Source: Patescibacteria group bacterium (GTDB lineage Bacteria; Patescibacteriota; Patescibacteriia; Patescibacteriales; WJLG01). Taken from it: a DNA stretch of 37,630 bases. Location of the stretch: contig JAQUPS010000014.1 of the NCBI GenBank assembly GCA_028716485.1, forward strand, positions 1 through 37,630, given 5' to 3'. The translations under genes and the position numbers were made by a program. Below are positions 1 through 7,411 of this stretch, in pieces (the first letter of the stretch is position 1; every line of letters starts with the position of its first letter). The notes below the pieces were generated by a model, which was not told the DNA's origin, searched no databases, and saw only the letters and a program-made list of their open reading frames with translations.

Positions 1-135
1 GATTGTCTTGAGGCATAGGTTTAACTAAAAAATTAGTTATTGCTATACCTTAGGCCAAACTGACTTCGTCCGCAAGAGGAAACCTCGGACGACCGGCTTC
101 GCCGGTGGATTTCTTTATTTATTAAAGAGAAAAAC

Positions 136-168
136 AAAACAAAAACCCGCTTTAAGCGGGCTTTTATG
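136..168 (-). terminator. Rho-independent terminator after the minus-strand operon
   Basis: Minus strand reads AGCCCGCTTAAAGCGGGTTTTTGTTTTGTTTTT: GC-rich stem plus T tract, just past the stop of the 180..620 ORF. Confidence 0.75.
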
Positions 169-179
169 ATAGAAGTCTA

Positions 180-620
180 TTATCTTCTAAAACGTCGTCT
201 TCTCTTAGAATATCTTCTCCCCGGATCCTTCAGATACGGCCAAAACCCAGACAAGTGTAATAGTAATCCAGTCGAAATAAATACTACAAGATGAGCAACG
301 TAAGGCAATATCAAACAATATGCGGTGTCGCCGAAAAATAACTTGAATATCAAAAAAAGCAGAGTCTGAAATCCTAAATAAGCGCCACTGCCCACGAAAC
401 GATTAAAAGTAGGAGAAAAACCATTTTCAGAATTATAGTGCGCCCTTCCATTGCGGGTTATAATCTCCCAAATAACCCATGTAACTATAGCCAGAAAAAT
501 CGGGATCCAATGCCATGGCCATAGAAAAATAATAATTTGCCACAGAAAAGCTGAAACAGATGAAACCGCCGAAACAGAAATTATTAAGCAAACATCACCT
601 AAAGAAAACACGGTATTCAT
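180..620 (-). CDS. Small multi-TM membrane protein, basic C-terminus
   Basis: 146-aa ORF with several hydrophobic segments and a YSKRRRRFRR tail; distal end of the minus-strand defense-type gene run. Confidence 0.55.
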   Translation of the reverse strand: MNTVFSLGDVCLIISVSAVSSVSAFLWQIIIFLWPWHWIPIFLAIVTWVIWEIITRNGRAHYNSENGFSPTFNRFVGSGAYLGFQTLLFLIFKLFFGDTAYCLILPYVAHLVVFISTGLLLHLSGFWPYLKDPGRRYSKRRRRFRR

Positions 621-753
621 GTCGATCGACTATTTTTACAATTAAATTTAATTATTTTCTCGAACTACTTCTATGGAAATTTTCACTTTAAACCACTGTC
701 ATTTTTTTATTAACAATAAATATTTATTCATATATTCTCAATCCCCGTCACCG

Positions 754-2556
754 TTACTTTGGCTGTTCACTATTTCTTACTAGCGACAAGCAAAACAAAA
801 CATGAACGAGACGATTCGCAACATCTTCACTTTCAAATAACTTAATATTAATGCCGTGGGCAAAGTTATTCCTCAAATTCCAACCGACCCTTTCTGTCAG
901 CAATACCCTAAAATAGTATTCAGCATCTTCTCCAACCGCCTGAAACACTTCCCTTATTAATCCTCTATTCAATAATTTATCTAAATTAACAACGTCATAA
1001 CCATCGTCAACGTTAGGCCTTATATAGGTTTGGTTATTAATTCGATATAAATTTCTAACTGCATCCTCAATAAGGGGGACGCTTAAACAACACGTGGTAA
1101 GATAGTCCTTGTCCCAAAATGATTTTAATAGCTTCAAAATATAATCCTTATCGTCCTCCTCAAAGACCGGGGACAGGAACAAAACATCAAGAATCTTTTC
1201 TGGTATATATAACTCACGTAATTTATCGAATGCGATTCGAAGAAAAAATGCATGGAAATGCAAATTTCGAGAAAAATTCTCCAAAAGATGTTTATCATAA
1301 TCTTCGGTAATTGAACCAAACTTTACGATAGGATACCCATCTTCCGAGGAGATAACATGACTCATTAAATATGTTAAGGGGTGATTTTTAGACAAATCAT
1401 TAAGCTGGTCCGCAACAGTTTTCTTGCGCAAAATAAAATTAACGGCAATCTTTGCTATTATCTTGTCTGGCGAATCAGAATTATCTACTCCAAAAATTGC
1501 GGTCACAAATTTCTCAATATCTGCGTTCTCGACTTTTATTTCAGTAGAAAATTCATGCATTGCAAACTTACCACGGTTACCCAAGCTGCTTAATTCGTTT
1601 ATAATTCTTACTCGAGCATCTTTAGCAAACTGAAAAACTAAATACTCAAGATAAATATCAATGAATTTTTCAAGATAGTTAGTTATCAGCATTCCGTCCG
1701 AATTTGCGTACTTATTTTTTCTAAACGCAGTCTCAAAATCATTAAGCACTCGTTTAAGATTGGCTTCATCGTTATTAATTGAATAGTAAGATGCTAATAA
1801 TCTAATGACACACTCCACGTGCCAAGGATCAGGATCTTCCATTGCCATAAATCGTTTCAATCTCCCTTCGAGATCGTCCAACAGATTTCGGATTTCTTCA
1901 TTAGACAATGCTAAATTTAATTTCTTTTCGAGTACTAACCACTGGAATGCATAGCCCCAAAGACCAGGCTTATTGTCCTCTGCGTATTTTTTCTCTGTTG
2001 CGATTATCACGTCTTTTAACCCACTCATCCTTGTCTCGTCATTAATCTGGACAGCCAAAGATAAGCACCGCTCAAGCTTAAACCTGCAACCCAATCCATC
2101 ATTCAGATTAGTATTACAAATTTCTATGCCAGAATCTATAATTTTTTGTGCCAGCGTAAAATCAATGTTCTTTTTCAAAACTGCGGGTTCAAAATTAAAA
2201 ACTAAATCAGCATATCGATGGACTAGAACAGGGTGTTTGCATTCAACGGCTCTTTTTCTCCAGTAAGCCAATATTTCAGAATCAACCTGCTTAATACTTG
2301 GAAACTCTACAAATTCACCACTTTCATTTTTCCACACAATCTTGGGACCAAAGTAAATTCCCCAACCGCTATCCTTATTGGAATAATGATCCATAAACTG
2401 AAAAGCTATATATTCGGCTAATTCCTCCTTGTCCGAAAGTTTTTCCTGTTTGACGTTCAAAATTTCCCCGATTTTTTCACCAATCGCAAATTCCTCGATC
2501 GACTCGAGCTTATTCTCCAATTCAGCAAAATAATCTTGCAACCCCCTTCTAATCAT
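754..2556 (-). CDS. DUF4209/HEPN-like protein, putative RNase-type effector
   Basis: 600-aa ORF; C-terminal VGWNLRNNFAHGINIKLFE contains R-N-x3-H followed by G, like the HEPN Rx4-6H motif and the DUF4209-type RNxxAHG motif. Confidence 0.65.
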   Translation of the reverse strand: MIRRGLQDYFAELENKLESIEEFAIGEKIGEILNVKQEKLSDKEELAEYIAFQFMDHYSNKDSGWGIYFGPKIVWKNESGEFVEFPSIKQVDSEILAYWRKRAVECKHPVLVHRYADLVFNFEPAVLKKNIDFTLAQKIIDSGIEICNTNLNDGLGCRFKLERCLSLAVQINDETRMSGLKDVIIATEKKYAEDNKPGLWGYAFQWLVLEKKLNLALSNEEIRNLLDDLEGRLKRFMAMEDPDPWHVECVIRLLASYYSINNDEANLKRVLNDFETAFRKNKYANSDGMLITNYLEKFIDIYLEYLVFQFAKDARVRIINELSSLGNRGKFAMHEFSTEIKVENADIEKFVTAIFGVDNSDSPDKIIAKIAVNFILRKKTVADQLNDLSKNHPLTYLMSHVISSEDGYPIVKFGSITEDYDKHLLENFSRNLHFHAFFLRIAFDKLRELYIPEKILDVLFLSPVFEEDDKDYILKLLKSFWDKDYLTTCCLSVPLIEDAVRNLYRINNQTYIRPNVDDGYDVVNLDKLLNRGLIREVFQAVGEDAEYYFRVLLTERVGWNLRNNFAHGINIKLFESEDVANRLVHVLFCLSLVRNSEQPK

Positions 2557-2615
2557 AATTTATTCATTTTGAAAAATTGCTAACTTAATAACACTCTAAA
2601 AAATATGAATTACTA

Positions 2616-3359
2616 TTAAATCGCATTATTCAACTCTAAATTCAATTTTGCTTCATCATCCATGATTTTGTCCAATTTACCAGAGAGCGCCATCTCCTCC
2701 AATTCTTTATCTTTTTTTTGCAACGCAACCGCAGGTCTTAATAACTGAATTTGAATTATCTTAACTTTATTTTTTAAACAATCTTCTATTCCCAAAATAT
2801 ATTGTCTTTGATCTTCTTGAAAACTTTTTATCGTCTCGTCTTTTGACTTAATATTCACTTTCAAATCTTCAATATTATATTTATATAAAATTCGAGGGGA
2901 TTCCTCGTACATCTCCAGCCAGGAATTAAATTTTTTAGCCGCAGAAACTGCAATATCAATTTGCTGTGAAATAATATGATGAAAATTCTTACTTAAAACA
3001 AACAGTCTTTCTTCGTTAATATATATTTTATTAAATTCCGCCGGAAGAATTACATTTAATTCTGCTGCCCTATTTTTTAGTATCTCCCCAGATTTATTTA
3101 CAAAATTTTTAAGATTGCCAATTGAATCTTGACACTCCCTGGAAGCCCTGAAAAAAATATTCTCGACTTCTTTTTTATCCCCCTTTATCTGACTATTTTT
3201 TTCAAAATGTGTTTTTATATACCACAATCCGATAGATGATATTATAGCCAAAAAAGAACCGACGATCGAGCCAATTAATGTCTGATATTCTTTTATAAAT
3301 TCTGCTAAATTCATACGGCATTTTTCATTTAGACTTTTCTGGGGCGGTGTTATAACCAT
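2616..3359 (-). CDS. N-terminally membrane-anchored coiled-coil protein
   Basis: 247-aa ORF; TM segment LIGSIVGSFLAIISSIGLWYI then a long charged helical region; start overlaps the nuclease gene end (3325-3359). Confidence 0.6.
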   Translation of the reverse strand: MVITPPQKSLNEKCRMNLAEFIKEYQTLIGSIVGSFLAIISSIGLWYIKTHFEKNSQIKGDKKEVENIFFRASRECQDSIGNLKNFVNKSGEILKNRAAELNVILPAEFNKIYINEERLFVLSKNFHHIISQQIDIAVSAAKKFNSWLEMYEESPRILYKYNIEDLKVNIKSKDETIKSFQEDQRQYILGIEDCLKNKVKIIQIQLLRPAVALQKKDKELEEMALSGKLDKIMDDEAKLNLELNNAI

Positions 3360-4098
3360 TTATTGCCTCAACATAATTACAGTAATCACAATCAGTACTA
3401 GCATCAGGAATTTTTTTGGCGTTGAGACATTTGTGAGCTTCAATGATGGTTTTTTCTACCCAGGAATCATCGCCCTCATAAGGGATTAAGGTAACGTCGA
3501 ATTCAAGCTTAGCATCAAATGCCTTGCGGTCTGTCTGACCGTTACAATAGACAAAATAACCGGTATCAGAAACTTTATAGCCATTTTGTCTCAAAAGCCA
3601 CTGGTAAACCTCCATCTGTCTTTTATAACCAATCTGCCAATCTTTATTTAGTTCTGTAATATCTTCGTCTTTAGAGGTTGCCTTATAATCTACAACGATG
3701 TACTCCCCTTTTGAATTCTGCCAAAGGTCATCAATAGCGCCAAATATCAATAAATTAGTTGGCTTATGCAAATATTGAACCCCGGTGAAATTATGGCGCC
3801 ATTTATCTAAATCCTTATGGGCAATGGGAGTGGCGTCAATGCCGTATTTTTCAATCAAAGGATGTTTAGTCCCCTTTGCGCGATGAATATCAAATTCCAA
3901 CTTTAAAAGATGGTCAACGGCCGAATTCAACGCGAAAGGAAAGCCTGGCGGCCGACCGACGCCAAGTCGACGATCATAATAAAAACATCTTGGACAATTC
4001 AAAAAAAGATCAATTTTTGATCTTGATAATTTAAAAGATTCTGACGATTCCGGATCATACAAGCCCTTAATTCTTTGTGAATTATAGTATTCGGACAT
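3325..4098 (-). CDS. Cas4/RecB-like PD-(D/E)XK nuclease with candidate Fe-S cysteines
   Basis: 257 aa; LSRSKIDLFLNCPRCFYYDRRLG N-terminus, GAIDDLWQNSKGEYIVVDYKAT (D..DYK core), QMEVYQWLL, C-terminal CDYCNY; CPRC plus CDYC give four Cys. Confidence 0.85.
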   Translation of the reverse strand: MSEYYNSQRIKGLYDPESSESFKLSRSKIDLFLNCPRCFYYDRRLGVGRPPGFPFALNSAVDHLLKLEFDIHRAKGTKHPLIEKYGIDATPIAHKDLDKWRHNFTGVQYLHKPTNLLIFGAIDDLWQNSKGEYIVVDYKATSKDEDITELNKDWQIGYKRQMEVYQWLLRQNGYKVSDTGYFVYCNGQTDRKAFDAKLEFDVTLIPYEGDDSWVEKTIIEAHKCLNAKKIPDASTDCDYCNYVEAINGYNTAPEKSK

Positions 4099-4104
4099 AA
4101 AATT

Positions 4105-5496
4105 TTAAATTTTTTTTAATTTTTCTATACGCTTCAAAATAAGACGACTATCAATTTTACTTTTCCCGTAAAAATTCAAAAGTTCGTAATGAAAAGCGTT
4201 GTGAATCAATTTTCGTGAAAGAGCATTGAGCTTTTTTATAAATTCCTGCCTGTCGTTTTTGTTGAGCAATTTGTAGATTTTTTCTAAATGAATAGCCCTT
4301 GCATTTTTTAAATATTCATCATCCAGATAACAACTTATTAACTTCGTTTTTTTAGAAAAATCTATGCTTTTCAAAGCCGAGCAAAACAAAGCCTTGTTTA
4401 ACAATGGAGCTCCATTATCTTTTATATTTATTAAACCTGACTTATCCAATAAATCAAAATAATAATCAACAAATTGCTCAACTTTCTTTTTATCTTTTCT
4501 GTCTTTATCTTCTTTCAGCAAATCAAAAATCTTGAAAGACCGATTATTGATTAAATCTTCTGTCGTCCTCACTTTAACCTTTTTCTGATTGACCGATAAA
4601 CCAAGTGAATTTAGTTTTTTGGATACCTTAAAAATCAAGATGTGAAGTTTATTTTTATCTTCCGCAAAAAGAAACTGATCGTCGGCATATCTCAAATACT
4701 TACATTTATTTTGCTTGCATAATTCATAAACAATTTTGTCATATGGTTGTAAATAAAAATTGGCAAGAATACGCGAGCAGTCGCCCATTGCGTCTTGTGG
4801 TATGCCGACCGTTTGCTTATTGTATAAATTTGTATTTCTATTCCAATAGTTCAAAAAATGAAATAACAAACTGACAATATCCGCGTGTTCTTCGTTGACA
4901 ATCTCCCTGATACGCATTTCTAAAATATCCAAACGGATTGAGTCGTAGTAATTGGCTATGTCTAACTCGGCAACATATTTAAAATTCCTTGCTTTTGCAG
5001 AAGCGTATAATTTCGCGTTCAAATCGCCATACGCCCTAGCCCAAGCCGCCGGATTGAAAGAATATTCGCTAACTGATATGCCGTGAAGTTCGGCGATAAA
5101 ATCTTCGCGGCGATTAAAATTCTTTCGTCTTTTTTCCATTTCATCATCTTCGCCCTTTCTCATCAAACCGCCCAATGTCCAGCCGCCAAAGGTATTTTCT
5201 ACGCGGTTATAAGCGATTTTGTCCTCAATTTTTTTGATGCAGTAATAATAAACGCAGTAATCTTTCAAAGTAAAAACCGGCACAATTCTAGTAACGCCAT
5301 TACCTTTATCTCGGTCAATATAACAACGAGGAACGGACGGATAATATGTTCGTTCCTCAATTTCCTTATATAATTTTTCTACAAAAGAATCTTTATCGGT
5401 TTTATTTTTTGGTATATCAAAAAAGGACTGCTTGTCCTGAAAAGCTCGCCAAAAATCACGATTGAAATATTGTTTGAATTTTTTAAGATCATCCAT
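4105..5496 (-). CDS. Stand-alone reverse transcriptase (UG/Abi/DRT-like class suspected)
   Basis: 463 aa; AELDIANYYDSI (motif A), TVGIPQDAMGDCSRILANFYL (motif B), KYLRYADDQFLFAED (motif C), LNSLGLSVNQKKVKV (motif D), then a ~150-aa helical tail; no HNH/maturase domain. Confidence 0.9.
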   Translation of the reverse strand: MDDLKKFKQYFNRDFWRAFQDKQSFFDIPKNKTDKDSFVEKLYKEIEERTYYPSVPRCYIDRDKGNGVTRIVPVFTLKDYCVYYYCIKKIEDKIAYNRVENTFGGWTLGGLMRKGEDDEMEKRRKNFNRREDFIAELHGISVSEYSFNPAAWARAYGDLNAKLYASAKARNFKYVAELDIANYYDSIRLDILEMRIREIVNEEHADIVSLLFHFLNYWNRNTNLYNKQTVGIPQDAMGDCSRILANFYLQPYDKIVYELCKQNKCKYLRYADDQFLFAEDKNKLHILIFKVSKKLNSLGLSVNQKKVKVRTTEDLINNRSFKIFDLLKEDKDRKDKKKVEQFVDYYFDLLDKSGLINIKDNGAPLLNKALFCSALKSIDFSKKTKLISCYLDDEYLKNARAIHLEKIYKLLNKNDRQEFIKKLNALSRKLIHNAFHYELLNFYGKSKIDSRLILKRIEKLKKI

Positions 5497-7411
5497 AGAT
5501 TGACTTTATGATTGCCCCTATCTTTCCTTTGTTTTTTGCTATCTTCTCTGTATATTCTCTATTTTCTCGGTTATATCTTTCAATATCATTCATTATCTTT
5601 TGTTGATCTTTAATAGACGGCAACGGAATTATGATATTCCCAACATCAGAGGTTTTTAATGAGGGGTAATCTTGATCATTAGTTAAGCTGCGAGCATCAA
5701 TACTAAGCAATATATGAAATAAGAAACTCGGAATAATTTTAGCTTCATCCGGAATTATCGTTGCGAGATGGCTTGATACATATCCAGACACACCCAACAT
5801 GGCTCTATGATTTAGAAATGTTGAAGCACCGCTTTTCGGAAAAAGAATTGTATTTTTTGGGAATAATTTTAAACCTTTTATGCCCGCTTCATTTAAATTA
5901 TCCCGGGAAGAAATTAAATTATCAGAGATATGAACAGCACCAACATCTGATGTTCTAAAAAATGGAAATTTACCATTTTCAAATAATTTTTTTTCTTGGG
6001 GCGCAGAATTACCTGAGCCAATTTCAGCGACCTCATTAACCCTAACTAATTGCCATTTTTTGTTAGTCCTCTTAATCGTGCGGTAAGTACTACCGGTCAA
6101 GTTTAGAGATTTGTTATTAACAATATCGGCTCTCGCCAAAGTGAAATAAGAAATTTCGTTAAATGTTTTTTGTTTTCCATTTTGTAATTCCGATCTATAA
6201 GACTTCAGTATTTCAATAGTGTTTGGAATGTCGTTCTCTTTAACTGGGCTTGGATTTGTTGTAAGAGAAAATCCGTGATTTTTAATCTCATAAAATAGAA
6301 TATTTTCTGGCTTTAATGTTTTATCTAAAAATATGATATTCGTTTTTTTACCAGAATATGGGTTAAAAACTCCAGATGGTAATGAAACAACGCACCAAAG
6401 ACCATTATCTAAAAATAATTTGCGGATTGCTTGATGTCCTTTGCTTCCGTCAAAAATTATTCCTTCCGGCACAATTACGCCCATTCGTCCGTTGAAATTG
6501 AGATGATGAACCATATACTCGCAAAACAATACTTCAGTTTTGTTTGAAGTAATCGCGAAACGAGAATGTCGGCGCGCGCCGCCTTTCGGTGTAATAAACG
6601 GCGGATTGGCGACAATAATATCAAAAGTGTGTTGCCAAAGATTTTCATTGAGAAGCGTGTCGTTTTCAGAAACATTCGGCACTTTCAATCCGTGTAGATA
6701 AAGGTTAGCGAGAGAAAACTTGACCATTAACGGCTCCATATCCCAACCGAAAATAGTTTCGTTGTAGAGCTTTTTTGTTTGTTCCGGATTGAGTTTTAAC
6801 CTGCCTTTTTCATCTGTGTATTTTCCTTTGAGATAATTAAAAGCGGCGACTAAAAATCCAGCCGTTCCGCAAGCCGGATCGGCAATTTTTTCGCCGATGT
6901 TCGGATCAACGACACGAACAATAAAATCAATAATATGTCGTGGTGTGCGAAATTGTCCCAGCTCGTTTTGCGTTCCTAAAATTGGCAATAAGCTTTCATA
7001 AAAATCGCCTAAATCCAAACCATCGGAAAATTTGTCATTCAAGTATTGCAGAAATGAGCTTAAAACTTTTGGCTCAAGGATTTTCAAATATGAACGCTCA
7101 AAAACTTTGCGGACAGTCGGATCTATATGGGGATTTTTGTAAAGCGATTCAACGGCTTCGCGACATTCTTTGACTAATTCTTCGCCACTATGACGCATTA
7201 AAACATCGAAGTGATAACGTTCCCATGCGCCGGTAAAAATCAATTCTTTTGAGCCAATCCGAACAAGATCATCATGCTTTCTAGATAATTGCTTCAAAAA
7301 CAGAAACAAAGTTATTTGCTCTATTTGATCAGTCGGCATTGCCACCTTGCCAACAATGATTTGGCGCAAGTCGGCAATGACTTTATTTAATTCTTGTGGT
7401 TTAGTTGACAT
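5489..7411 (-). CDS. hsdM: Type I restriction-modification DNA methyltransferase fused to an HsdS-like specificity region
   Basis: 640 aa; ADPACGTAGFLVAA, FDIIVANPPF (NPPF), then WQLVRVNEVAEIGSG...FFRTSDVG...SLKTSDVGNIIIPLPSIKDQQKIMNDIERY, typical HsdS TRD/conserved helix. Confidence 0.93.
   Translation of the reverse strand: MSTKPQELNKVIADLRQIIVGKVAMPTDQIEQITLFLFLKQLSRKHDDLVRIGSKELIFTGAWERYHFDVLMRHSGEELVKECREAVESLYKNPHIDPTVRKVFERSYLKILEPKVLSSFLQYLNDKFSDGLDLGDFYESLLPILGTQNELGQFRTPRHIIDFIVRVVDPNIGEKIADPACGTAGFLVAAFNYLKGKYTDEKGRLKLNPEQTKKLYNETIFGWDMEPLMVKFSLANLYLHGLKVPNVSENDTLLNENLWQHTFDIIVANPPFITPKGGARRHSRFAITSNKTEVLFCEYMVHHLNFNGRMGVIVPEGIIFDGSKGHQAIRKLFLDNGLWCVVSLPSGVFNPYSGKKTNIIFLDKTLKPENILFYEIKNHGFSLTTNPSPVKENDIPNTIEILKSYRSELQNGKQKTFNEISYFTLARADIVNNKSLNLTGSTYRTIKRTNKKWQLVRVNEVAEIGSGNSAPQEKKLFENGKFPFFRTSDVGAVHISDNLISSRDNLNEAGIKGLKLFPKNTILFPKSGASTFLNHRAMLGVSGYVSSHLATIIPDEAKIIPSFLFHILLSIDARSLTNDQDYPSLKTSDVGNIIIPLPSIKDQQKIMNDIERYNRENREYTEKIAKNKGKIGAIIKSIYG

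Noticed and set aside
3325-4098. Cas4-like gene as evidence of CRISPR
   Set aside because: No repeat-spacer array and no cas1/cas2-like ORF in the window.
4105-5496. RT as a group II intron, retron or DGR enzyme
   Set aside because: No maturase/HNH tail, no intron-like flanking RNA, essentially no intergenic space for an msr/msd, and no visible template/variable repeat pair. The four-helix (bAvd-family) protein at 21.3 kb is 16 kb away in the T4SS operon, so I do not link it to this RT.
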